This document shows positions 49,766 through 58,362 of a DNA stretch of 64,000 nucleotides, piece by piece. The position numbers and the translations under genes are program-made. Position 1 is the first letter of the stretch; each line of letters starts with the position of its first letter. Source of the DNA: Gilvirhabdus luticola (GTDB lineage: Bacteria; Bacteroidota; Bacteroidia; Flavobacteriales; Flavobacteriaceae); assembly GCF_032583975.1 (NCBI RefSeq), contig NZ_JAWHTF010000001.1; one strand, given 5' to 3'. The notes under the pieces were generated by a model. The model did not search any database, was not told where the DNA came from, and saw only the letters and a program-made list of their open reading frames with translations.

Positions 49766-51898
49766 ATGAAAAGGAATTATAAAGTTATGTTGCTGGCGCT
49801 TCTTTTAGCGTTTGCATCTTGCAGTTTTACCACTAAAACTATTGACGATCCTGATAAAGATAAATTATTGGTTCAAGTCATAACATATCTTTTAGAACAA
49901 GTGCATTTTGATCCTAAAAGTATTGATGATGACTTTTCAACACATGTATTTAAAAGCTATTTTGAACAAATAGACCCTTATAAAAGGTATTTTTATAAGT
50001 CTGATATTGATGAATTTAGAAAGTTTGAAACAGAACTTGATGATCAATTAAAAAAGTATGATGTTTCCTTTTTTAATTTAACCCATGAGAGATTGGTTAA
50101 AAGAATTGAAGAATCTAAAGCTATTTATCGTGAAATTTTGACCAAACCATTCGACTTTACAATAGATGAAGAATTTAATGCCGATTATGAAAACATCGAT
50201 TATGTCAATACAAAAAAAGAGCTTAAAGATAGATGGAGAAAACAACTTAAACTTTGGACGATTTCTAATTACACAGATTTAATTGAAGAGCAAGACCAGA
50301 ATTTGATAAATGATTCTTCTTATGTAACAAAAACTAATGTTGAATTAGAGCAAGAAGCAAGAGAATCTGTATTGAAATTAATTGATAGGTACTATGAGGA
50401 TGGATTGGAAGGACTAGAACGTAAAGACTGGTTCTCAAGGTATGTGAATGCTGTTGTTGAAGAGTTTGATCCACACACGTTTTATTTTGCCCCAGATGAC
50501 AGAGATGCTTTTGATCAAGAAATATCTGGAAAGTTAGAAGGGATAGGTGCCAGATTGAGCAGTCAGTTTGATAATATTAAAATAGTTGAGCTTATTTCTG
50601 GAGGACCTGCTTGGAGAGGTCAAGAATTAGAAGTAGGTGATATTATTTTAAAAGTAAAACAAGAAGACGAAGAAGAACCGGTAAGTTTGATCGGTATGCG
50701 TACTGATGATGCGGTTAAATATATAAAAGGGCCAAAAGGAACAAAAGTTACATTGACTGTTAAAAAAGTAGATGGCACAATTAGGGATATTGAGATTATA
50801 AGAGATGTCGTAGAAATAGAAGAAACCTATGCTAGAACTTCAATTGTAAAAAAGGCAGATAAGAATTTTGGAGTTATTTACTTACCAAAATTTTATGCTG
50901 ATTTTGATGATTATAAAAACCGGAATGCTGCTTCAGACATTAAGGTAGAAATAGAACGCCTTAAAGAACAAGGTATGGAAGGTTTGGTTTTAGATCTACG
51001 TGATAATGGAGGAGGATCATTACAAGCTGTAATAGACTTGGCTGGGTTGTTTATAAAAGATGGCCCGATAGTCCAAGTAAGAGCTACAGGAGAACCTAAA
51101 GAAGTTTTAAAAGACAGAGATAGATCTATTATTTGGGATGGTCCATTAGTAATTTTGGTTAATGAATTATCCGCTTCTGCGTCAGAGATTATGGCAGCGG
51201 CCATGCAAGATTATAAAAGAGCTATTATTATTGGAGGTAAGCAAACTTATGGAAAAGGGACAGTACAACAAGTTATGGACCTTAACAGAATGGTAAGGAA
51301 TAATACGAATGGGGATCTAGGAGCATTAAAACTCACAATTCAAAAATATTATAGAATTAATGGAGGTTCAGTCCAGTTAGAAGGTGTTAAGAGTGATGTT
51401 GTCGTCCCAGATCGTTGGAGCTTTATTCCAGTTGGTGAAAAAGACTGGGAGAATCCGTTACCTTGGGATGAAATTGATGCGGCAAATTATAAAGTTTGGG
51501 ATAGTTATTTTGATTATGACAGCACTATTGCTAATAGTAAAGAACGCATGAGCAATAATGATCAATTAAAACTAATTGAACAATATGCGATGTGGGTAAA
51601 AAACAATATGGATATCAAATCGTATTCATTAAACTATGAAAAATACAAAGCTAATTTAGATAAAAATGAAACTGAAGTAAAGAAGTTTGATAAGATATCT
51701 AATTATCAAACTAACCTAACTTTTGAGTCTTTAGCTTACGAGAAAAATTTATTTAAGCAAGATTCAGTTTTAAAAATAAAAAGAGAGCGTTGGCATGAGA
51801 GTTTAAGTAAAGATGTATATATTGAAGAAGCCTTGAATGTATTAGAGGATTTAAAAATGTCTTATTCAATTAATAAAGTTGCGGCTGTAAAAGACTAA
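49766..51898 (+). CDS. C-terminal processing peptidase (S41, Prc/Tsp type), lipoprotein
   Basis: 710 residues from the ATG that gives a lipoprotein signal, MKRNYKVMLLALLLAFASC; the frame extends 22 codons upstream without such a signal. The N-terminal helical domain is followed by a PDZ domain (about 225-310), the S41 core with GLVLDLRDNGGGSLQAVIDLAG, the catalytic Ser in NELSASASEIMAAAMQDY and the catalytic Lys in GGKQTYGKGTVQQ, then a DUF3340-type C-terminus. The architecture matches E. coli Prc, which degrades periplasmic proteins and trims envelope proteins. It is nine bases ahead of an ABC permease. Confidence 0.9.
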   Translation: MKRNYKVMLLALLLAFASCSFTTKTIDDPDKDKLLVQVITYLLEQVHFDPKSIDDDFSTHVFKSYFEQIDPYKRYFYKSDIDEFRKFETELDDQLKKYDVSFFNLTHERLVKRIEESKAIYREILTKPFDFTIDEEFNADYENIDYVNTKKELKDRWRKQLKLWTISNYTDLIEEQDQNLINDSSYVTKTNVELEQEARESVLKLIDRYYEDGLEGLERKDWFSRYVNAVVEEFDPHTFYFAPDDRDAFDQEISGKLEGIGARLSSQFDNIKIVELISGGPAWRGQELEVGDIILKVKQEDEEEPVSLIGMRTDDAVKYIKGPKGTKVTLTVKKVDGTIRDIEIIRDVVEIEETYARTSIVKKADKNFGVIYLPKFYADFDDYKNRNAASDIKVEIERLKEQGMEGLVLDLRDNGGGSLQAVIDLAGLFIKDGPIVQVRATGEPKEVLKDRDRSIIWDGPLVILVNELSASASEIMAAAMQDYKRAIIIGGKQTYGKGTVQQVMDLNRMVRNNTNGDLGALKLTIQKYYRINGGSVQLEGVKSDVVVPDRWSFIPVGEKDWENPLPWDEIDAANYKVWDSYFDYDSTIANSKERMSNNDQLKLIEQYAMWVKNNMDIKSYSLNYEKYKANLDKNETEVKKFDKISNYQTNLTFESLAYEKNLFKQDSVLKIKRERWHESLSKDVYIEEALNVLEDLKMSYSINKVAAVKD

Positions 51899-51906
51899 AC
51901 TTAAAT

Positions 51907-53001
51907 ATGAGTAACCAATCTCGCTCATTAAAACAACTTGCGCTCCAAAAGTTCAAAAAAGACTTTAGGGGCGTTTTTAGTTTTATCTTTATATTGCTTG
52001 TTGGTATAATTTCAATTTTTGCCTATGTTTTTGCACCAGACAATTCTCAAAATGCAAATCAAATGCATTTGGCAATCCATTCAAAAAAACCAGGATTTGA
52101 AGTAAAAATGCTTACGCTTCCATCAAAAACTGATTCAAATCAGAGTTTTTTCAGTAGGATTCTTTTTGGAAAAAAAAATACAGATACAGAGATACCAATT
52201 TCTTCTTTCATTAGAGATGATAATCAACTTACCTACACAGAATATGCGTCTGATGGATTAGATGGTTTAACAAAGTCTGTTAATCTTTCAGAATTCCCAG
52301 ATTATTTGATGAAAGATTTGATAAAGCATAGAAAGTTTTATTTAGGAACAGACAAATACGGAAGAGATTTATTGAGTAGAATTCTTATTGGCGCTAGAAT
52401 TTCGTTTTTTATAGGTTTTATTGCTGTTTTTATTTCCTTAATTATTGGAATTACCATGGGAAGCATTGCTGGGTATTTTGGAGGTAAGACAGATGCCATT
52501 ATTATGTGGATTATTAATGTAACTTGGTCTATCCCAACATTGTTACTTGTCATTGCAATAACACTAGCATTAGGCAAAGGATTTTGGCAAGTTTTTATTG
52601 CTGTTGGCCTTACGATGTGGGTAGAGGTGGCTAGAGTAGTTAGAGGACAAATTATTAGTGTAAAGGAAATGCAATATGTTACAGCAGCAAGAGCGTTAGG
52701 ATATAATGATTTTAGGATTATTACAAAGCATATTTTACCCAATATTATGTCACCAATAATAGTGATTTCTGCAGCCAATTTTGCAGCAGCAATATTAATA
52801 GAAAGCGGATTAAGTTTTTTAGGCATTGGCGCTCAACCACCAATGGCGAGTTGGGGCGCAATGATAAAAGATCATTACAATTATATTATTCTGGGAAAAC
52901 CCTATTTAGCAGTTATTCCAGGTCTTTGTATAATGAGTTTGGTAGTTGCATTTATGCTTATAGGAAATGCTATGAGAGATGCTTTTGATGTGAAAAGCTA
53001 A
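51907..53001 (+). CDS. ABC transporter permease, DppC/OppC type
   Basis: A 364-residue inner-membrane permease. An N-terminal helix (about 20-40) and a periplasmic insertion of about 100 residues come before the five-helix BPD_transp domain (from about 160, GARISFFIGFIAVFISLIIG). The EAA loop ARALGYNDFRIITKHILPNI contacts the ATPase, and the end ESGLSFLGIGAQPPMASWG is typical of DppC/OppC. The partner permease, ATPase and binding protein are not in this window. Confidence 0.88.
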   Translation: MSNQSRSLKQLALQKFKKDFRGVFSFIFILLVGIISIFAYVFAPDNSQNANQMHLAIHSKKPGFEVKMLTLPSKTDSNQSFFSRILFGKKNTDTEIPISSFIRDDNQLTYTEYASDGLDGLTKSVNLSEFPDYLMKDLIKHRKFYLGTDKYGRDLLSRILIGARISFFIGFIAVFISLIIGITMGSIAGYFGGKTDAIIMWIINVTWSIPTLLLVIAITLALGKGFWQVFIAVGLTMWVEVARVVRGQIISVKEMQYVTAARALGYNDFRIITKHILPNIMSPIIVISAANFAAAILIESGLSFLGIGAQPPMASWGAMIKDHYNYIILGKPYLAVIPGLCIMSLVVAFMLIGNAMRDAFDVKS

Positions 53002-53006
53002 CAAAT

Positions 53007-53609
53007 CTAGGTTGTTAAATTTTTATTTGTTTCATCAATAAATCTTAATAGATCATCTTTACCAACACCTTTACTTGAAGAGGTAATGAAATAATTTGGT
53101 AATTCTTCCCAAGTCTCTAAAAGCACATTTTTATAAGCAATAATATGACTCTCGATAGCTTTAGGTTTTAGTTTGTCTGCTTTGGTAAAAATGATTGAAA
53201 ATGGAATCATGTTTTCACCTAACCATTGCATGAATTCCAAGTCAATATTTTGTGGTTCATGTCTAATATCTACAAGGACAAAAGCTGAAACTAATTGTTT
53301 TCTTTCACTAAAATAGGCAGTTATAAATTTTTGAAATGTCTTTTTAGCACTTTTTGAAACTTTTGCATATCCATAACCAGGCAAGTCTACCAGATACCAG
53401 TTTTTATTAATTATAAAATGATTAATTAATTGTGTTTTTCCTGGTTTTCCTGATGTTTTGGCAAGATTTCTTCGATTTGTTAACATGTTTATGAGGGAAG
53501 ATTTCCCAACATTACTTCGACCAATAAATGCATATTCTGGTAAATAATCTTTTGGGCATTTAGAAACGTCAGAATTACTTACAACAAATTCAGCAGATTT
53601 AATTTGCAT
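53007..53609 (-). CDS. engB: ribosome biogenesis GTPase EngB (YihA/YsxC)
   Basis: 200 residues: G1 GRSNVGKSSLINML, G2 region SGKPGKTQLINHF, G3 DLPGYGYAKVS, and G4 TKADK. These are the circular order and motifs of EngB. It is needed for maturation of the large ribosomal subunit. Convergent with the ABC permease, with five bases between stops. Confidence 0.94.
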   Translation of the reverse strand: MQIKSAEFVVSNSDVSKCPKDYLPEYAFIGRSNVGKSSLINMLTNRRNLAKTSGKPGKTQLINHFIINKNWYLVDLPGYGYAKVSKSAKKTFQKFITAYFSERKQLVSAFVLVDIRHEPQNIDLEFMQWLGENMIPFSIIFTKADKLKPKAIESHIIAYKNVLLETWEELPNYFITSSSKGVGKDDLLRFIDETNKNLTT

Positions 53610-53620
53610 AAGTTTTTGGT

Positions 53621-54385
53621 TTAGAAATTTCTTTTAGTTAACCAAGCATATAATATTTCATTAAACTCATCTGGATGTTCCATCATAGCTGCATGCCCAC
53701 ATTTGTCAATCCAAAACAAATCAGAATCAGGTAATAGGCTATTGAATTCTTCAGCAACTTCTGGAGGAGTAACAGTATCGTTTTTTCCCCAAATGATGCA
53801 GGCAGGAGTTGACATTTTTGGTAAATCTTTTGCCATATTATGTCTTATTGCACTTTTTGCAATGGCTAAAGTTTTAATAAGTTTATTTCTATCGTTTACT
53901 GTAGCATAAACTTCATCAACAATCTCTTTGGTTGCTATTTTTGGATCATAAAAAACATCTTGTGCTTTTTTCTTAATAACCTCATAATCACTTCGTTTTG
54001 TATAGCCACCACCCATAGCACTTTCATATAATCCAGAACTACCAGTTATGACAAGAGCTTTAATTTTTTCTGGATACAATTTAGTATGATAAAGACCTAT
54101 ATGACCTCCAAGAGAGTTACCTAACAAGATAACATTATCAAATTTTTTAAATTCTATAAATTCATGGAGATATTTGGCAAAACTTTTAACATTAGTTTTA
54201 ATAAGAGACATGGTGTAAATAGGCAATTCTGGGATAACAATTTTATACCCTTTTTCACTAAAAAAATAGGTAACAGAGTCAAAATTACTCAATCCTCCCA
54301 TCAAACCATGTAACACTATAATTGGTGTACCTTCACCAATTTCTATATAGCTATAATTTTTTTCTTTCCTTAAATGATGTGTCAT
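53621..54385 (-). CDS. alpha/beta-fold hydrolase
   Basis: 254 residues with the oxyanion motif VLHGLMGG, the nucleophile elbow LLGNSLGGHIG (Ser at about 93), the acid in IIWGKNDTVTPP, and the catalytic His in DKCGHAAMMEHP. The fold is widespread and the substrate cannot be predicted. It precedes engB by 11 bases, so both are probably transcribed from one promoter. Confidence 0.86.
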   Translation of the reverse strand: MTHHLRKEKNYSYIEIGEGTPIIVLHGLMGGLSNFDSVTYFFSEKGYKIVIPELPIYTMSLIKTNVKSFAKYLHEFIEFKKFDNVILLGNSLGGHIGLYHTKLYPEKIKALVITGSSGLYESAMGGGYTKRSDYEVIKKKAQDVFYDPKIATKEIVDEVYATVNDRNKLIKTLAIAKSAIRHNMAKDLPKMSTPACIIWGKNDTVTPPEVAEEFNSLLPDSDLFWIDKCGHAAMMEHPDEFNEILYAWLTKRNF

Positions 54386-54414
54386 TAAATTAGCTAGTCA
54401 TTTACTGATAAAAA

Positions 54415-54422
54415 CAAATATA
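54415..54422 (-). promoter_or_regulatory. -7 element upstream of the hydrolase-engB unit
   Basis: TATATTTG on the minus strand, 30 bases before the ATG, is an exact TAnnTTTG match. There is no clear -33 TTG. Confidence 0.45.
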
Positions 54423-54601
54423 GGTATTTCATTCATATTATAGATGTTTTAATAAATTAAGCAATTTTTTTCAATTTAATTAACATGCTGTTAGCTAAAA
54501 ACAGTGGGTATACTAAATCATTGAATTTTAAGCTTCCAGCTTAAAATTATTTAATTCAAAATCATTCTAAAAAAGCATTTAATCGAAAATTTATCAACAA
54601 A

Positions 54602-54626
54602 GTGGTAAAATGTGGTAAAATGTGGT
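54602..54626 (+). promoter_or_regulatory. MraZ-type operator: three GTGGT boxes with 10-bp period
   Basis: GTGGT occurs at 54602, 54612 and 54622, each followed by five A/T-rich bases (AAAAT, AAAAT, ATATT). E. coli MraZ binds GTGGG boxes separated by five bases in front of its own operon, so this is the expected autoregulatory site. It overlaps the -33 region of the promoter whose -7 element begins at 54638. Confidence 0.8.
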
Positions 54627-54637
54627 ATATTTTTCAA

Positions 54638-54645
54638 TATATTTG
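54638..54645 (+). promoter_or_regulatory. -7 element of the dcw operon promoter
   Basis: TATATTTG matches TAnnTTTG, 32 bases before the mraZ TTG start and 11 bases after the last MraZ box. Bound MraZ would occlude the -33 region. Confidence 0.6.
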
Positions 54646-54677
54646 AATCTTATAACATAAAACTATAGCCAACCACC

Positions 54678-55145
54678 TTGAATTCTTTAATAGGAACATA
54701 CGAATGTAAAGTAGATTCTAAAGGAAGACTCATGCTGCCTGCTGCTTTAAAAAAGCAATTGTCTCCTGCGTTACAGTCTGGTTTTGTTTTGAAAAGAGCT
54801 GTTTTTCAAAACTGTTTAGAACTATATCCTATGCAAGAGTGGGAAGGCTTAATGCAAAAAGTTAATAAGCTAAACCGTTTTAAAAAAAAGAATAATGATT
54901 TCATAAGGAGGTTTACTGCAGGTGTAAAAATTATAGAAGTAGATAATGCAGGAAGGTTATTGGTGCCAAAAGACCTTATTTCTTTTGCTGGAATTTCTAA
55001 AGAAATAGTTGTTTCATCTGCTATCAATATTATAGAAATCTGGGATAAAGAGAAATATGAACGAGCTATAGATGATGCAACAGGTGATTTTCCTGATTTA
55101 GCTGAAGAAGTAATGGGACAAGATGATGACAATGGAATATCATAA
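54678..55145 (+). CDS. mraZ: division/cell wall cluster transcriptional repressor MraZ
   Basis: 155 residues with two SpoVT/AbrB-like halves: IGTYECKVDSKGRLMLPAALKK (1-25) and VKIIEVDNAGRLLVPKDLI (about 77-95), each containing the DxxGR-type motif. The start is TTG, giving the family N-terminus MNSLIGTYE; no ATG is near. It represses its own dcw operon through the repeat boxes upstream, with which it is fully consistent. An acidic tail (about 135-155) overlaps the rsmH start. Confidence 0.93.
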   Translation: MNSLIGTYECKVDSKGRLMLPAALKKQLSPALQSGFVLKRAVFQNCLELYPMQEWEGLMQKVNKLNRFKKKNNDFIRRFTAGVKIIEVDNAGRLLVPKDLISFAGISKEIVVSSAINIIEIWDKEKYERAIDDATGDFPDLAEEVMGQDDDNGIS

Positions 55146-56028
55146 TGCAGTTTTACTTAAAGAAACAGTTGAAGGTTTAAATATTTCTGAAGATGGTATT
55201 TATATAGATGTCACTTTTGGTGGAGGAGGACATAGTAAGGAAATTTTAAAACGTTTAGGTGAAAAAGGAAAATTGTTTGCATTTGATCAGGACCAAGACG
55301 CTCTAGTAAATACAATTGATGATGACCGTTTTACATTAATCAATGAGAATTTTAGATACCTGAAGCGGTTTTTGAGATTTTATGGAGTAACAGAAGTAGA
55401 CGGCATATTAGCAGATTTTGGAGTTTCATCACATCAATTTGATGTTGCCGAACGTGGTTTTTCAACCAGATTTGAAGCTGACTTGGATATGAGGATGAAT
55501 CAGGAAAATGAGTTTTCAGCATATCATGTTATCAATGAATATGATGAAGAGAAGTTAAGAAAAGTTTTTTGGCAATATGGAGAATTAAGACAAGCACCTC
55601 TAATGGCGCGAGCAATTGTTGAAGCTAGGAGATCAGAGCCAATAAAAACAAGTAAACAGTTTAAGGAGATATTAAAACGGTTTTTGCAACATAAAAAAGA
55701 AAACAAGGTGTTGGCACAAATTTATCAGGCCATAAGAATAGAAGTTAATCAAGAAATAGAAGCCTTGAAAGAATTTCTTTTGCAAGTTCCTGAAGTATTA
55801 AAGAAAGGAGCGCGCTTAAGCATTATCTCTTATCATTCTCTAGAAGATAGGTTGGTAAAACGTTTTATTAGAAATGGTTTGTTTGAAGGAGAACCTGAAC
55901 GTGATGTGTTTGGAAATTTTGAAGTACCACTAAAAAAAGTTGGCAACCTAATTGTTCCAACATTTCAAGAGATAAAAGAAAACAACAGAGCTAGAAGTGC
56001 AAAATTAAGAATAGCCGAGAAGACATGA
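55132..56028 (+). CDS. rsmH: 16S rRNA (cytosine1402-N4)-methyltransferase
   Basis: 298 residues from the ATG giving MEYHNAVLLKETVEGL, the usual N-terminus; an ATG three codons upstream is possible. SAM motif DVTFGGGGHSKEIL, FDQDQDAL, ADFGVSSHQFD, AERGFSTRFEADLDMRMN, and the C-terminal SYHSLEDRLVKRFIR, NNRARSAKLRIAEK are canonical RsmH. It methylates N4 of C1402 in the ribosomal decoding centre. It overlaps mraZ by 14 bases and the next gene by four. Confidence 0.95.
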   Translation: MEYHNAVLLKETVEGLNISEDGIYIDVTFGGGGHSKEILKRLGEKGKLFAFDQDQDALVNTIDDDRFTLINENFRYLKRFLRFYGVTEVDGILADFGVSSHQFDVAERGFSTRFEADLDMRMNQENEFSAYHVINEYDEEKLRKVFWQYGELRQAPLMARAIVEARRSEPIKTSKQFKEILKRFLQHKKENKVLAQIYQAIRIEVNQEIEALKEFLLQVPEVLKKGARLSIISYHSLEDRLVKRFIRNGLFEGEPERDVFGNFEVPLKKVGNLIVPTFQEIKENNRARSAKLRIAEKT

Positions 56029-56342
56029 AAAAGGGTATATACAAAATACTTAAAGGGAAGTTTTTGGTAAGCGAGGATTCGTTTAAAAACTGGAGGGCAA
56101 TCCTTTTTATTTCAGCACTTGCTATAGTAATGATTGCTAGTTCACATAGCGCGGATAAAAAAGTTCATGAGATCGCTAGATTAGATAATGAAGCAAAGGA
56201 GTTAAAGTCTGCTTTTTTAGATAGTCGTTCAAAACTTATGAAACTAAAGATGGAATCTGCTGTGATAATCAAATTAAAAGAAAAAGGATTATTGTCATCT
56301 GTTATTCCACCTAAAAAAATAAAAGTAAAATCTCAAAATTGA
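56025..56342 (+). CDS. FtsL-like cell division protein
   Basis: A 105-residue bitopic protein: a short cytosolic N-terminus, one membrane helix (about 25-43, WRAILFISALAIVMIAS), and a periplasmic coiled-coil-prone segment (LDNEAKELKSAFLDSRSKLMKLK). Sequence identity with FtsL is weak in Bacteroidota, but topology, length and position between rsmH and ftsI identify it. It would stabilise the FtsWI complex through FtsB. Confidence 0.85.
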   Translation: MKKGIYKILKGKFLVSEDSFKNWRAILFISALAIVMIASSHSADKKVHEIARLDNEAKELKSAFLDSRSKLMKLKMESAVIIKLKEKGLLSSVIPPKKIKVKSQN

Positions 56343-56352
56343 AAAAATAATC

Positions 56353-58362
56353 TTGGCAGTAAGCGAGAAGAACATATTAAACAGATTGTATTTTATTTCC
56401 GGATGTATGTTCGTCTTCGGATTAGCAGTAGTATTCAAATTAATCAATATTCAGTTTGTTCAAGGTGATAGATATCGTGATTTAGCAGAAAAAAGAGATG
56501 TAAAAAATGTTATTATTCCTGCGAATAGAGGAAACGTATATTCAGAAAATGGAAATCTTTTAGCTACTTCAATTCCCAAGTATGATATTAGGCTGGATGC
56601 TATAACACCTACAGCAAAAACATTTGAAGAAAATATTAAAGCTTTAAGCGATTCCCTTTCTGGTTATTCAGGTAAGTCATCTTCATACTTTCAAAAAGAA
56701 ATCAGAAAAGCTAGAGCAAATAAAAACAGGTATTATCTGCTTGCCAGAAATATTGGCTATTCAGATTATGTCAGATTCAGAAACTTTCCACTCTTAAAAT
56801 TGGGGGCATTCAAAGGAGGCTTAATTGTTGAACAAACAACCAAACGAGAACATCCAATGGGAGGCATTGCGCAAAGAACTATAGGTTATGAGCATATAGA
56901 TGATCAAGGAAATGTTACCAGACCAGGGCTTGATGGTGCTTTCGGAGTTAAATACTTGCGCGGTGTTGATGGAAAAAGATTAAAGCAGAAAATAGGTAAA
57001 GGTCAATGGAAACCTATAGTAGACTATAACCAAGTAGAGCCAAAAGACGGCTATGATGTCTACACTACAATTGATGTTAATATACAAGATATTGCTCATC
57101 ATGCTTTATTAGAACAATTGGAAAAATATAAAGCAGACCATGGTTGTGTAGTAGTTATGGAGACTAAAACTGGGAAAGTGAAAGCTATTTCAAACCTGGG
57201 TAGAAATAGCGAAGGCTATTATTACGAAAGGCTTAATTATGCTGTTGGAGAAAGTCATGAACCAGGTTCTACTTTTAAGCTCATGGCAATTACAGCAGCT
57301 TTAGAAGATAAAGTAATTGATACCAGTGATGTTGTAGATACAGAAAGCGGAATATTGACTTTTTATGGTAAAAAAGTTAGAGATTCAAAAAACGGAGGCT
57401 ATGGTAAAATTTCAATTGCTAAAGCATTTGAAGTTTCATCCAATACAGGCATTGTAAAGGCTATTCACAACAGTTATCATGACAATCCTTCCAAATTTGT
57501 AGATCGCCTCTATTCAATGAATTTGAATAAACAGTTAGATCTACCCATTATAGGAGAAGGAGTGCCAATTATTCCAGACCCAAGAATTAAAAACAATCGC
57601 TGGAGCGGAATTGCTTTAGAATGGATGGCTTATGGTTATGGTGTTTCCTTCACGCCGTTACAAACATTGACGTTTTACAATGCCATTGCCAATGATGGCG
57701 TAATGATTAAACCACAATTTTTAAAAGAAGTTAAAGAGTTTGATAAGGTTATTGTTCCATTCAAAAAGGAAATCATAAATTCTAAAATATGTTCTACAGA
57801 AACAATTCTTAAAGTACAGCAGCTATTAAAAGATGTGGTCAATAAAGAACATGGAACAGGTCATAGATTATACTCGCCAAATTTTTCTATGGCAGGAAAA
57901 ACAGGAACATGTCAAAAAGATTATGCCAAAAAAGATAAACTGAACTATATCTCATCGTTTGTGGGATATTTTCCAGCTGATAATCCAAAATACTCTTGCA
58001 TAGTCGTGATTCATGAACCTGATAAAAGTGTTGGGTATTATGGAGCAGATGTTTCGGGACCAGTGTTTAAAAGAATTGCCCAAAAAATTTTCATAGATAC
58101 TCCAATTGTTGACGAAATAGAGCAACTAGAGGTTAAAAGAACTGCTGTAGAGAAAGAATATCTAAATTATTATGATATAGCTAGAACTTATAAAACCATT
58201 ATGCCAAGTGTGATAGGCTTACCAACAATGGATGCCCTTTCACTTCTTGAAAATATGGGATTAAAGGTTAAGGTTGAAGGTGTTGGCTTGGTAAAAAAAC
58301 AATCAATAGACAAAGGTATCAAAGTAAATAAAAATCAAACAGTTGTTATTCAGGCATCATGA
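56353..58362 (+). CDS. ftsI: division transpeptidase FtsI (PBP3) with C-terminal PASTA domain
   Basis: 669 residues starting at TTG (MAVSEKNILNRLYF), as no ATG occurs before the membrane helix (about 12-32). Transpeptidase motifs are STFK (Ser306 nucleophile, Lys309), SSN (362-364) and KTG (516-518). A PASTA domain follows at about 615-669 (MPSVIGLPTMDALSLLENMGLKV). It cross-links septal peptidoglycan with FtsW as partner. The PASTA domain is normal for Bacteroidota FtsI. Confidence 0.94.
   Translation: MAVSEKNILNRLYFISGCMFVFGLAVVFKLINIQFVQGDRYRDLAEKRDVKNVIIPANRGNVYSENGNLLATSIPKYDIRLDAITPTAKTFEENIKALSDSLSGYSGKSSSYFQKEIRKARANKNRYYLLARNIGYSDYVRFRNFPLLKLGAFKGGLIVEQTTKREHPMGGIAQRTIGYEHIDDQGNVTRPGLDGAFGVKYLRGVDGKRLKQKIGKGQWKPIVDYNQVEPKDGYDVYTTIDVNIQDIAHHALLEQLEKYKADHGCVVVMETKTGKVKAISNLGRNSEGYYYERLNYAVGESHEPGSTFKLMAITAALEDKVIDTSDVVDTESGILTFYGKKVRDSKNGGYGKISIAKAFEVSSNTGIVKAIHNSYHDNPSKFVDRLYSMNLNKQLDLPIIGEGVPIIPDPRIKNNRWSGIALEWMAYGYGVSFTPLQTLTFYNAIANDGVMIKPQFLKEVKEFDKVIVPFKKEIINSKICSTETILKVQQLLKDVVNKEHGTGHRLYSPNFSMAGKTGTCQKDYAKKDKLNYISSFVGYFPADNPKYSCIVVIHEPDKSVGYYGADVSGPVFKRIAQKIFIDTPIVDEIEQLEVKRTAVEKEYLNYYDIARTYKTIMPSVIGLPTMDALSLLENMGLKVKVEGVGLVKKQSIDKGIKVNKNQTVVIQAS

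Noticed and set aside
54598..54630. Three regularly spaced repeats resembling a minimal CRISPR or iteron array
   Set aside because: The units are only 10 bp with no spacers and lie directly before mraZ; they fit the MraZ operator.
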